Below, one piece after another: positions 8,931 to 17,600 of a stretch of 51,284 nt of DNA. Origin of the DNA: Planctomycetota bacterium (GTDB lineage: Bacteria; Planctomycetota; UBA1135; UBA2386); assembly GCA_016795295.1 (NCBI GenBank), contig JAEUHP010000046.1:1-51284 (forward strand). Direction: 5' to 3'. Below the pieces are notes generated by a model. That model was not told the origin of the DNA and did no database searches. It saw only the letters and a program-made list of their open reading frames with translations. The translations under genes were made by a program, and so were the position numbers. Each line of letters opens with the position of its first letter. Position 1 is the stretch's first letter.

Positions 8931-9446
8931 TCAGCCGTCGAGCTTGCGCTTCTTGATCTTGGCCAGCAGCTTGCTGGTGGAGTGCAGCTTCTTGTCGCCG
9001 ACGAACACCGCCTTCACGTCCAAGCGCTTCAAGGTGTCCTTCTCCGGCAGCGTCTTCAACGTGTAGTCGGTGCCCTTGGCGTAGAGCGACGGCTGCAGCG
9101 CTTCGAGCAAAGCGTCGGCGGTCGGCTCTTCGAACACGGTCACGTAGTCGACGAAGGACAGCGCTGCGAGCACTTCCATGCGCTCGTCGAGCGGCACCAC
9201 CGGGTGGCCCTTGCCCTTCAGTTTCTCGGCACTGGCGTCGCTGTTGCACGCGACCACCAGCAGATCGCCGCGCGAAGCCGCGTCCTCGAGGCAGCGCGTG
9301 TGGCCGACGTGCAACAGGTCGAACACGCCGTTGGTCAACACCACGGCTTTGCCGCTGGCGCGCAATCCCGCCAGGATCAACGCGAGGCTCTTGCGGTCGG
9401 TGACGATCTTGTCTTTGGAACGCTGCTTCTTGGGAACGACGGCCAA
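8931..9446 (-). CDS. rfaE2: Stand-alone heptose 1-phosphate adenylyltransferase-like protein (HldE C-terminal domain type)
   Basis: 171 residues from a TTG at 9446 preceded at five bases by CGGAGG, the best Shine-Dalgarno in this region; a GTG at 9497 would extend it but lacks such support. The nucleotidyltransferase signature is clear: TNGVFDLLHVGH (HxGH), then VACNSDAS, DERMEVLAAL and YAKGTDYTL. These match the adenylyltransferase domain of HldE/RfaE, which makes ADP-heptose for LPS inner core. Here it is not fused to the kinase domain. The lysine-rich C-terminus is unusual. Cytidylyltransferases of glycerol-3-phosphate or FAD type are the alternative, but the KGTDY region favours the heptose branch. 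Confidence 0.82.
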   Translation of the reverse strand: MAVVPKKQRSKDKIVTDRKSLALILAGLRASGKAVVLTNGVFDLLHVGHTRCLEDAASRGDLLVVACNSDASAEKLKGKGHPVVPLDERMEVLAALSFVDYVTVFEEPTADALLEALQPSLYAKGTDYTLKTLPEKDTLKRLDVKAVFVGDKKLHSTSKLLAKIKKRKLDG

Positions 9447-9575
9447 ACCAGCCTCCGGGGGGACGAGAGACGCGAGGGCGCGCGCAGGATGCCACACCGA
9501 AGGCTCGACGGCAACGGCAGTTCCGCGCTTCCAGCAGCCCAGGCGCAGGCGCGGTCGCGCCGCCCAGCACCGCGC

Positions 9576-10385
9576 TCAGCCCCGCAGCAGGAGCCGGCAG
9601 CGCCCCACCGCCGCCATGCCGGCCCGTTCGTAGGCGGTGCGCGCCGGCTGGTTGAAGTGCCCGACGTGCAAGAACACCGGCGCACCGGCCGCCGCCACCA
9701 ACGCCGAGGCCACCAGGGCGGTGGCGAGACCGCGGCCGCGGGCGTGGGGGAACGTGAACACCCCCTCCACCACCACCCCGGCCGGCCCCTGGCTGCCCAG
9801 GTCGAGTTTGGCGTCGAGGCTGCCCGCGGGACCGAGCACGCGGGTGGTGCCGTCCCGAATGCGTTCGTCGATGGTGTCGTAGAGCCAGCGGCGGTCGACG
9901 CGCGCCGGGTCGAGCTGCAGGTCGCTGTGGTTCAGCGCCAAGGTCGCCTGCACCAGGCGGTCGCGGTCGGCTGGCACCGCGGCCCGCACCTCGGCTGCGC
10001 CTGCCGGGCGGGCTGCCGTGCTGGCATCGCCGCGGTAGTAGACCTGGTCGCGATGCACCACGGGCTTCTGGCGCAGCCGGCCGCGCAGTGCGTCGATCAC
10101 CGGTGCTGGCCCCATGGCGATGCGCCACGACCAGTTGGCGGCGAGCACCGCCTCGGCCACGGCATGGCCGTCCACGGTCTCGGGCGCGATCACCACCAGG
10201 TTGCCCCGCGGACCGCACCAGCACAGGCCCGGGGCACTCTTGGCGCCGAAGCTGAAGCCCAGCGACTCGCCGACCGCCAGCGCATTGGCCACGTAGACAC
10301 CGTGGGCGCCGGCAGCGGCGACGCACGCGGCCACCGCGGGCGCGTCGGGGTCGAGGGGGGTGGTGGCGAGCCGGAAACCGGGCAT
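9576..10385 (-). CDS. GNAT-family N-acetyltransferase with DUF4081-like N-terminal half
   Basis: 269 residues from the ATG at 10385; ATG/GTG codons up to 10451 are possible but would overlap the divergent gene at 10444. The C-terminal 100 residues hold the acetyl-CoA-binding motif A, HARGRGLATALV, and motif B with NQPARTAYERAGM. The N-terminal half (HGVYVANALAVGESLGF, then GNLVVIAP) resembles the degenerate GNAT-like half seen in two-lobed acetyltransferases of the DUF4081 group. The acceptor is unknown. It stands alone between the adenylyltransferase and a small gene read the other way. Confidence 0.78.
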   Translation of the reverse strand: MPGFRLATTPLDPDAPAVAACVAAAGAHGVYVANALAVGESLGFSFGAKSAPGLCWCGPRGNLVVIAPETVDGHAVAEAVLAANWSWRIAMGPAPVIDALRGRLRQKPVVHRDQVYYRGDASTAARPAGAAEVRAAVPADRDRLVQATLALNHSDLQLDPARVDRRWLYDTIDERIRDGTTRVLGPAGSLDAKLDLGSQGPAGVVVEGVFTFPHARGRGLATALVASALVAAAGAPVFLHVGHFNQPARTAYERAGMAAVGRCRLLLRG

Positions 10386-10443
10386 CGCCTCAAGAATCCG
10401 CTGCCACGGGCCGATCGGCAACAGCGCACTGCCGAAGCCGCCC

Positions 10444-10785
10444 ATGGACACCTACGATTTCTTGGCCGATCCCCGCGCGATCACGCTGCAGGAGCGCCGC
10501 GCCATCCAAAGCCAACAGGCCGAAGCGCAGCAGCTCTGGCTGCAGCGGTTGCAAGGCCTCTGCGAAGCGCCGCCGCCCGAAGCGGATTTCCCGGCCTACC
10601 TGCTGGCGACGCCGGCGTTCGCCGAGCTGGCCGCCCGCATCGGGACGGCCACGACGCGCCGCCAACTGCCGCTCGCGGTCGCCGACGAACTGGACTGGTT
10701 CGTGGCCGCGTTCCGCGACTACCTGCGCACGGTCGAGGGCGAAGACGTGTTCGCAACCAGCAGCAGGACCTCGGCACGCACTTAA
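10444..10785 (+). CDS. Small hypothetical protein
   Basis: 113 residues from the ATG at 10444. It looks soluble and mostly helical: an acidic start, a Gln-rich amphipathic stretch (RAIQSQQAEAQQLW), and a second helix around ELDWFVAAFRDYLRTVE. No motif or family is recognised. Codon use is like the neighbours. The gene is flanked by a divergent acetyltransferase and a convergent HIT gene, with which it shares the four-base palindrome TTAA holding both TAA stops. Confidence 0.55.
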   Translation: MDTYDFLADPRAITLQERRAIQSQQAEAQQLWLQRLQGLCEAPPPEADFPAYLLATPAFAELAARIGTATTRRQLPLAVADELDWFVAAFRDYLRTVEGEDVFATSSRTSART

Positions 10786-11198
10786 CCAGGCAGCGGTGGC
10801 GCGCCGGCCAAGCCGGCCCGCAGCCGCGCCGCCAGCGCCTCGGCCACGGCTGCCGGCAGCGGCGCCCCGTCGAGCCCTGGCACCTGCCCCGGCGCGTCGG
10901 TGGGAATCAGGTGCACGTGCGCGTGGCGCACCGCCCACCCGATCACCGACACACACACCCGTTGGCACGGCAGATGGTCGCGCAGGGCGCGGCCCACCCG
11001 ATGCACGAACGCCCACAGCGCCGCGTGCTGCACCGCGTCGAGGTCGAGCGTGCTGTCGAACACCTGGCGGGTGGCCACGACCACGTGCCCCGGCCGGACC
11101 GGCCGTTCGGCGAGGAACGCCACGTGCTGCGCGTCCTGGGCCACGAAGTGCACCGGACGCAGACCGTGGATCACGTCCAGCAGATCGGGATGGCTCAT
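10782..11198 (-). CDS. HIT-family nucleotide hydrolase/transferase
   Basis: 138 residues. The histidine triad is RHAHVHLIPT (91-100), matching H-x-H-x-H-hydrophobic. Upstream residues include GHVVVATRQV, typical of the family core. HIT proteins hydrolyse or transfer nucleoside monophosphates from AMP-lysine, AMP-NH2, Ap4A or similar compounds; the sequence does not fix which. The ATG overlaps the stop of the preceding DUF255 gene (ATGA), so the two are translationally coupled. The TAA stop overlaps that of the convergent gene. Confidence 0.9.
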   Translation of the reverse strand: MSHPDLLDVIHGLRPVHFVAQDAQHVAFLAERPVRPGHVVVATRQVFDSTLDLDAVQHAALWAFVHRVGRALRDHLPCQRVCVSVIGWAVRHAHVHLIPTDAPGQVPGLDGAPLPAAVAEALAARLRAGLAGAPPLPG

Positions 11199-13339
11199 CG
11201 GTGGAGGCTCGCGGGATCCTGGCTCGGCGCCTGGCAGACTCCGGCCCGGCAGCGATAGACGGTCGGCGCCCCGTCGACCATGGTTTTCTCGGCGGCGAGC
11301 GGCGACAGGGCAGCGAGGGCGGCCCGATTGCCGTCGTGCAGCCACAGCACCACCGCGTGCGGCATCGCCCAGGCCGCGCGCAGCAACGCCTGGGTGCGCG
11401 GATCCCCCGGCGCACCCACCACCACCACTTCGGCTGGCTCGGCCAGGTCGAACTGCAGCGCGGCGAGCGCGGCCGTGGTGCTCTGGGGCGTGCGCTGCAG
11501 AGCGCCGTGCATGGCGGCGAGTCCCTGCCGGCCGCGCGCGACGAGCTGCGGCTCCGCCAGCAACAGGCCGGCGCGCAACAGGGCGTGGCACACCGCGGCG
11601 CTGCCTGCCGGCAGTGGGCCGTCGGTGAGACTCTTGCCCCGCAACCACAGCGGCCCCTGGTCCTGCCGCCCCAGGAACCAGCTGCCGTCCGGGGCGCCGA
11701 ACTCGGCGCTGGCCGTGCGCAGCAAGGCGGTGGCGGTGGCGAGCCAGCGCGGATCGCCATCGCATTCGAACACGTCGAGCAGGCCCTGCGCCAACAACGC
11801 GTGGTCTTCCAGCACCGCGGCGGGCCCCGGCTGGCCACGCCAAGAGGAGCGCAGACACCGGCCGTCGCGCACCAGGTGGGTGCAGGCGAAGGCGGCGCCG
11901 CGTTGGGCCACTTCGAGATACGCAGCGTTTCCGAGCAGGCGGTGGCCGGTGGCGAAGGCGGTGAGGGCCAACCCGTGCCAAGCGGTCACGACCTTGTCGT
12001 CGACCTTCGGCTGCGGCCGCGCGGCGCGGGCCACGCGCAGCACCTGGCGTACGCGGTCGATGCGAGCCTGCACCGCGGCCAGTGGTTCGCTGCGCGCCGC
12101 GGCAAGTCGTTCGGGGTCGGTGGCGACGCGGAGCGTCTGCCGCGCCGCGCTGCCGAGATCGAGGCCGAAGTGGCGGGCGGCGAACTCGGCGTCGTCGCCG
12201 AGCAGCGCGCGAAACTCCGCGGCCGTCCAGGTGAAGCATGCCCCCTCGCCGCCCGGCCCATCGGCGTCCTGGCTGGCCCAGAAGCCGCCTTCGGGACCGA
12301 GCAGCTCACGCTGCAGGAAGCCGAGCGTCTCCGCAGCCACCGCCCCGGCGGACGGCAGGCCGGCGCGGTGCGCCGTGGCGAAGGCCGTCGCCAGCTGCGC
12401 ATTGTCGTAGAGCATCTTCTCGAAGTGCACGCTGTGCCACTGCCGGTCGGTGGCGTAACGGTGGAAGCCGCCGCCGAGGGGGTCGCGCAGCGCCCCTTCG
12501 GCCAGCGCCGTGAGGGTGCGTTCCGCCAGCGCCCGGGCCGCGGGTTCGGGCCGACCGAGCAGAAACCGCAGTTCGACGTTCGGCGGGAACTTCGGCGCGA
12601 ACCGCGGCGCGCTGCCGAAACCGCCGTGCTCGGCGTCATGGCTCCCGGCCAACGCTGCCACCGCAGCGCTCAGCAGGGCCGCGTCCGGCGTGCCCGGCGG
12701 CAGCTCGGGGGCGAGCAGCGTGCGCAGTTCGGTGGCGAACTCGGCGGCGCCGCGGTCGATCTCGGCGCGGCGTTCGCGCCAAGTCTTGCGCAGGTGTTCG
12801 AGCACCCGGCGCATGCCAGGCCGGCCCGGCAGGTCCTGCGGCGGAAAGTAGGTGCCGCCGAAGAACGGCCGCCCGTCGGGCAGCAGGAACATCGTCAGCG
12901 GCCAGCCACCGTCCTGGCCCATGGCCGCGAGCGCTGCCTGGTAGACCTCGTCGACGTCGGGGTGTTCCTCGCGGTCGACCTTGATGCAGACGAAGTGCTC
13001 GTTCAGCAGTTGGGCGAGTTCCTGGTTCTGGAAGCTCTCGGCCGCCATCACATGGCACCAATGGCACGCCGCATAGCCGATCGACAGCAGGACCGGCCGG
13101 TCCTGCGCGCGGGCCGCGGCGAACGCTTCGGCACCCCACGGATACCAAGCGACCGGGTCGCTCTGGTGCGCCCGCAGGTAGGGCGAACGCGCCTCGGCCA
13201 AGCGCTGCCCCCCCACCGGAGCGCGGGCCGCGGCAGGTGCCGGTGCCGAAGGTTGTTGTGCCGACGGCCCCAAGGCCGGCGGCGACGGTTGCGCCCACGC
13301 CACCGCCGCGGTGCACCACAGAGTCCAGAGAACCTGCAT
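11195..13339 (-). CDS. Secreted thioredoxin-fold DUF255/YyaL-like protein
   Basis: 714 residues. Residues 1-17 are a signal peptide (hydrophobic, cut near AWAQ), followed by an Ala/Pro-rich spacer to about 45. The DUF255 domain starts with SPYLRAHQSDPVAWYPW and carries ACHWCHVM with a CxxC at 92 and 95, then VDREEHPDVD and MFLLPDGRPFFGGTYFP. The remainder is the (alpha/alpha)6 region of the YyaL/SPATA20 family, including the KMLYDNAQL element at about 302. Family members are normally cytoplasmic, so an export signal is odd and implies a redox or sugar-related role in the periplasm. It is coupled to the HIT gene by an ATGA overlap. Confidence 0.9.
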   Translation of the reverse strand: MQVLWTLWCTAAVAWAQPSPPALGPSAQQPSAPAPAAARAPVGGQRLAEARSPYLRAHQSDPVAWYPWGAEAFAAARAQDRPVLLSIGYAACHWCHVMAAESFQNQELAQLLNEHFVCIKVDREEHPDVDEVYQAALAAMGQDGGWPLTMFLLPDGRPFFGGTYFPPQDLPGRPGMRRVLEHLRKTWRERRAEIDRGAAEFATELRTLLAPELPPGTPDAALLSAAVAALAGSHDAEHGGFGSAPRFAPKFPPNVELRFLLGRPEPAARALAERTLTALAEGALRDPLGGGFHRYATDRQWHSVHFEKMLYDNAQLATAFATAHRAGLPSAGAVAAETLGFLQRELLGPEGGFWASQDADGPGGEGACFTWTAAEFRALLGDDAEFAARHFGLDLGSAARQTLRVATDPERLAAARSEPLAAVQARIDRVRQVLRVARAARPQPKVDDKVVTAWHGLALTAFATGHRLLGNAAYLEVAQRGAAFACTHLVRDGRCLRSSWRGQPGPAAVLEDHALLAQGLLDVFECDGDPRWLATATALLRTASAEFGAPDGSWFLGRQDQGPLWLRGKSLTDGPLPAGSAAVCHALLRAGLLLAEPQLVARGRQGLAAMHGALQRTPQSTTAALAALQFDLAEPAEVVVVGAPGDPRTQALLRAAWAMPHAVVLWLHDGNRAALAALSPLAAEKTMVDGAPTVYRCRAGVCQAPSQDPASLHR

Positions 13340-13449
13340 GCCGGCATCGTCGCGCCGAGCACGGCGGGTCGCCAGGGGCTCGCTGCCGCCGGTGCCATCG
13401 CCACCGCCAGAACCAACCTGGCTGCCCTTCCCGTGGCGCGGCTGCCGGG

Positions 13450-13455
13450 TAACCT
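13450..13455 (+). promoter_or_regulatory. Candidate -10 hexamer before the lipoprotein gene
   Basis: TAACCT, six bases before the ATG at 13462; a weak TTCCCG lies 16 bases further upstream. There is no Shine-Dalgarno sequence between hexamer and start, which fits a leaderless transcript. Confidence 0.35.
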
Positions 13456-13461
13456 TCCGGC

Positions 13462-13962
13462 ATGCGGCGTTGTGTGGCTCTCGGTGTGCTGGTGCTGGCC
13501 GGTGCGTGCGGCGGTGGTGGCGGCGGCGGCAGCCCGCCGCTCTCCACCGCGGTGCGGCTCACCGCCGCTCCGTTGGCCCTCGGCACCGGCACCAGCGCGG
13601 CACAGCTCGACCTGGCCTTGGCGAACAGCAACGATGCGCCGGTGCTGGTGCAGTTCGCCCTGGTGCTGCCAACCGCGCTGGCAGTGGCACCAACCGACGC
13701 GCTGGTGCCGGGGCAGGTGTTGCCGACGCTCGATGGCGCGCAAAAGGGCGGCCGTTACCTGGTGGTGTGCGGTGATGCCCAGAATCGCACCGCCACCCCG
13801 CTGCGTTCGGGACCGCTGCTCGGGGTGCGCCTCGTGGCCACCAGCCCGCGGCAGCCGGGCACCTACACCGTGCTGGTGCAGGACCTGCTGGCCGCGCGCA
13901 GCGACGGTTCGGCAGCGGCCGCAGCGACCGAGCCACTGGCCGTACGCGTCACGGTGGAGTGA
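13462..13962 (+). CDS. Lipoprotein of unknown function
   Basis: 166 residues. The signal sequence ends in the lipobox LAGAC, followed directly by seven glycines encoded by GGC/GGT triplets, a flexible tether common after lipidated cysteines. The mature part is a single domain of about 135 residues, rich in Leu, Val, Ala and Thr with alternating hydrophobics, so probably a beta-sandwich. No motif is recognised. The final segment (EPLAVRVTVE) looks like the last beta strand. It is convergent with the SRPBCC gene, 18 bases away. Confidence 0.8.
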   Translation: MRRCVALGVLVLAGACGGGGGGGSPPLSTAVRLTAAPLALGTGTSAAQLDLALANSNDAPVLVQFALVLPTALAVAPTDALVPGQVLPTLDGAQKGGRYLVVCGDAQNRTATPLRSGPLLGVRLVATSPRQPGTYTVLVQDLLAARSDGSAAAAATEPLAVRVTVE

Positions 13963-13980
13963 CGTTCGGAACGCGCCGGG

Positions 13981-14592
13981 TCACTTGCTCGCGCCGGTCT
14001 TGCCCGGTTCCGGCGTGCCGGGCGTCCCCACCGGCGCCGCGGACGGACTCTCCGCCGCGGCCGCCAGCCCCTGCAGACTGGTGGTGTGGATCTGCTTCAC
14101 CCGTTCTTGCAGGCCGCCGAACCAGCCCACCCAGCGCGCCGCGAGGCTGTCCAGCGGCGCATCGTCGCGCCAGACCACCAGCACCTGGTCGCCCTCGGCC
14201 GTCCAGGTGATCGAACCGCGACCGGCCAGGGTCGGCGCGGCATCGGTGCTGCGCTGGCTGTGGTAGTCGTAGCCGAGTTCGCCCGGACCAAAGCGCACCA
14301 GCGCCAGGGTCGACTTGCCCTGCGCCCCCGACCACGCAACCGCGTGCCCCGCAGTGCCCGGAGTGCCGGTCACGGTGCGCTGCACTTGCGGCCCGAGCGC
14401 GATCTTCATCGTCGACCAGCGCTCCCAGGCGTCGAAATCGCCGAGCAGCTCGGCGATGCGTTCGGGTTTGGCAGCGATCGAACGGCGGGTCTCGACCTGC
14501 CAGCGGTCGGCCAGCAAGTGGCCCACGCCGTAGAAGGTGACCACCAGCCCGGCCAGGGTGAAGGCCATGGTTTTGAACATGCGCGCGAACAT
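13981..14592 (-). CDS. Membrane-anchored SRPBCC (START-like) protein
   Basis: 203 residues from the ATG at 14592. An N-terminal transmembrane segment (about 9-27) is followed by RRSIAAKPERIAELL and FDAWERWSTM, the opening of the polyketide-cyclase/SRPBCC fold, and by a C-terminal amphipathic helix around GGLQERVKQIHTTSLQGL. These folds bind hydrophobic ligands in a deep pocket. The Ala/Pro-rich tail after residue 180 is disordered. It lies 86 bases downstream of the TonB-like toroid gene on the same strand and may belong to that operon, in which case a lipid ligand in the envelope is plausible. Confidence 0.82.
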   Translation of the reverse strand: MFARMFKTMAFTLAGLVVTFYGVGHLLADRWQVETRRSIAAKPERIAELLGDFDAWERWSTMKIALGPQVQRTVTGTPGTAGHAVAWSGAQGKSTLALVRFGPGELGYDYHSQRSTDAAPTLAGRGSITWTAEGDQVLVVWRDDAPLDSLAARWVGWFGGLQERVKQIHTTSLQGLAAAAESPSAAPVGTPGTPEPGKTGASK

Positions 14593-14678
14593 GCGGGGCG
14601 AACGTAGCCCGGCGACCGGAGTTTCGCACCGCTGCGGTGGCACGATGCCCCCCCACCCCCAAGGCGCGGCAGAGCCGC

Positions 14679-17600
14679 TCAGCGCCCGAGCAGGAGCGGC
14701 GTGAAGTACCGGTAATAGACCTGCAGGCACAGCACACACATCGCCGTGGTGTAGCTGCGGTCCTGCTCGTCGTCGCCGGCTTCCTGCGCGTAGGCGTCGA
14801 TCGGCGGGAACGAACCGTCGGGCGCCTGCGCCGGTGGCAGCACCGTGCGCAGCCGTTCGTTCCAGGCGGTCCAGTGCGCCCCCCCGGCCAAGAACGCGCA
14901 CAGGGAGCCGTAGTACCAGAAGTAGACGTTGCCTTGGCCACGCAGCACGAAGGTGTCGTCGTCGAAGCGCCGGTAGCCGATGGGCGCGCGGGCGACCGTA
15001 TAGTCGAGTGCCGCCCGCACCTTGGCGTCGTCCCGCGGCGCCCCCAGCAACAACAGGCAGAACGCGCCGGCCGGCGTGCTCGCCGGCAAGGTCGGCCAAG
15101 CCGACGCCAGCCGACTCGGCTTCTGGTTGTAGCGGAACCAGCCGTTTGGCGCGTCGAACGACTGCTCCAGGTACTCGCGGGCGCGCGGCAGCACCGGGTC
15201 GGGCACTGCCACCCCGGACAGCCGCGCCGATTCGAGCGCCATCACCATCCACGCCGTGACCGACACGCGCGCGAAGTCGTCCTCGCGTGCGAGCCCCGGC
15301 GCGAAGTAGCCCCAGCCGCCGCGGTTCTTGAGATCCCGCCGCGGCCCCTGGTTCTGCACGATCCAGCGCAGCGCCGCTTCGAGCGGGGCGCGCAGGGCCG
15401 GGTCGCGGGTCAGGGCATGGCACTCGGCCAACGCGTAGGTGGCGATGCCGTGGCCATAGCAGGAACTCGCGCCGAACGCCCCGGTGCGGGCGTCCTGCTG
15501 GCGCAGCAGGGCCGCCAGGGCCCTGGCCACCACCTGGCTGTGTTCGCTCGCCGAAGTCGGCGTGTGGCCGGCACCGAGGAACGCCAAGGTGCACAGCGCC
15601 GTCTTGCCGACGAACAAGAGGCCGTACTTGTCGTCGAAGTGCTGCGGGTCGCCCCAGGTGCCATCGCGGTTCTGGATGCGCGCCAGGTAGGCGAGGCCAC
15701 CGGCCACCGCGCGCTCCGTGGCGTCGGTGCCGCCGAACTGCTCCAGAGCCTTGGTTTTGGCCGGGCCGAAGCGGTTGCTGTACGGCGTTGCCGCCACCGC
15801 GGTCACGGCTGGCGCAGTGGCAGGTGCGGTCAATGCCACCGCAACGCGGCGCAGGCCGGAGCCAGGCAGCCGCAGCGCCGGCAGCGGTTCGTGGGCTCCC
15901 GAAGGCGGCGCGCTGCGGGCCGTGGCAGCGACGGGGCCAGCGAGGCCAGGAGCTGCCGGGGCGAGGCGACCGCGCTCGACCGGGTTCGTGGCTTCGACCG
16001 GCCGAACGGCGGCCACGGCAGCGGTGCCGTCCGCGGCCGCCCGCAGCGTCGGGGATGGCGCGCGCACCGCGCGTTCGTGCGGCAACCCCACAGGCGGTGC
16101 CGCGCCCACGCGCGCCACCGCGGCGGATGCAGCCGGGCGGCGCAGCGCGCTGCTCGGCGGCGGCATTGGCTCGGGCGCGGTGGTCGCAGCCCCTGCCCAA
16201 CCCACCGCCGCCGGCGGCGCGGTTGCGGGTCCGGCCGTGCGGTCGGCGAGCGTCGGGGCGGCTGGCACCGCGGCAGCGGCGGGGCTCCCGGCGGCAGGGT
16301 CGCCGGCGGCAGGTTCGCCAACGGCAGCTTCCAGCACCGGTGCCGCGCCGCGCAGAGCGAGTGGAGGTGGGGCATGCCGGCGCGATGGCACCGCCAAGGC
16401 GGCCGGCGGCGGGCTCGCGGCCGGGGCCGCAGGTGCCGGCACCGCGACACGCGCCGGGTCGAGTGCAGCCGCGGGCGGGCTTGCCAGCGGCGGCGTGCCG
16501 GCCTGCGGCTGCGCAGCCGGCACCGTGGCGGCGGCCACCGCGACCTGCGCCGCGGCGCTGGCAGGGGCGAGCGCCCATTCCGGAGCCGTCGGCGCGTTGG
16601 CAGCCGCAGGCTGCGCGTCGGCGAGCTCCGGCGCGGCGCCCGACCACTCGGGCGCTCCGGCTTCCGGCACCCTCGACTGCACCACCGGCGCGCGCACGGC
16701 CCTGGCCGCGACGGGCAGGGTCGGCGCGACCCCGGCCGGCAGATGGGCCGCCGCGCGTTCGCTGGGCACCGCACCCGGTTGCAGTGCACCCAAGGCTGGC
16801 GCTGGCACCGCCACTTCGAGCGGCGCTTCGCTGCCCGCAGCCGATGGCGCGACGCGGGCCAGTGCCGACGCAGGCGCCGCTGGCGGAGCGACCGTGGGCG
16901 CCGCCAACGCCGTCGGCGCATCCTCGCCAGTGAACTGTGGGGCCAATTCTGCGACCTGGGCCACGCGCACTTCTGGCACCCGCCCGGCCACCGCCTCATG
17001 GGCCAACGGCTGCCAGACCGCTGGCACCGCCGATGCCTCGCCAGCACCCGACAGCAGCCCGGTCCCCGGCGCCTCGGCCACCAGGGTGCGTTCGCTCGGG
17101 GTGTACTGCGCCACGGCGAACGCCGCCGCCACCGCACCCGCAGCCGCAGCATCCGTCCCAGACGCCCCCGACACAGTGCCGACCAACCGCACTTCGAGAC
17201 CGCCTGGCGGGTCGCGCCCGGGCAGCGGGGCGTTCGCGAGTTCGACACCCCACAGCCAGAGGGCCAGCAGCACATGCAGCAAGAGCGACAGCAACAGGCA
17301 CTGCGCCAGCAGGTCGAGCGCCCGCCAACGCTGGCCGTAGTGCAGCAGGACCAGCAGCAGTGCGGCGAAGCCGATGCAGCCGAGCAGCAACCAAGTGAGC
17401 CAGCGTTGGCCCGGCCACCATGGCGGCAGCTCGCGGCCCTGAGCCTGGTACCACAGCGCCGCGGCGTCCGGAGCGCTCCCGGGCCACAGCAGCCCCAGGG
17501 CCAGCCCGGGCAGCGGCAACGGCGAACGCAGCGCCAGCGTGCCCCACTCGCGGCCGAGCGCCCGTGGTGCGTCGAACTCCGCCCCGCAACAGCTGGCGCG

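Noticed and set aside
14940..14975. DDDT in the toroid domain as a squalene-hopene-cyclase active site
   Set aside because: The order is F-D-D-D-T, not D-x-D-D-T, and the surroundings differ from cyclases.
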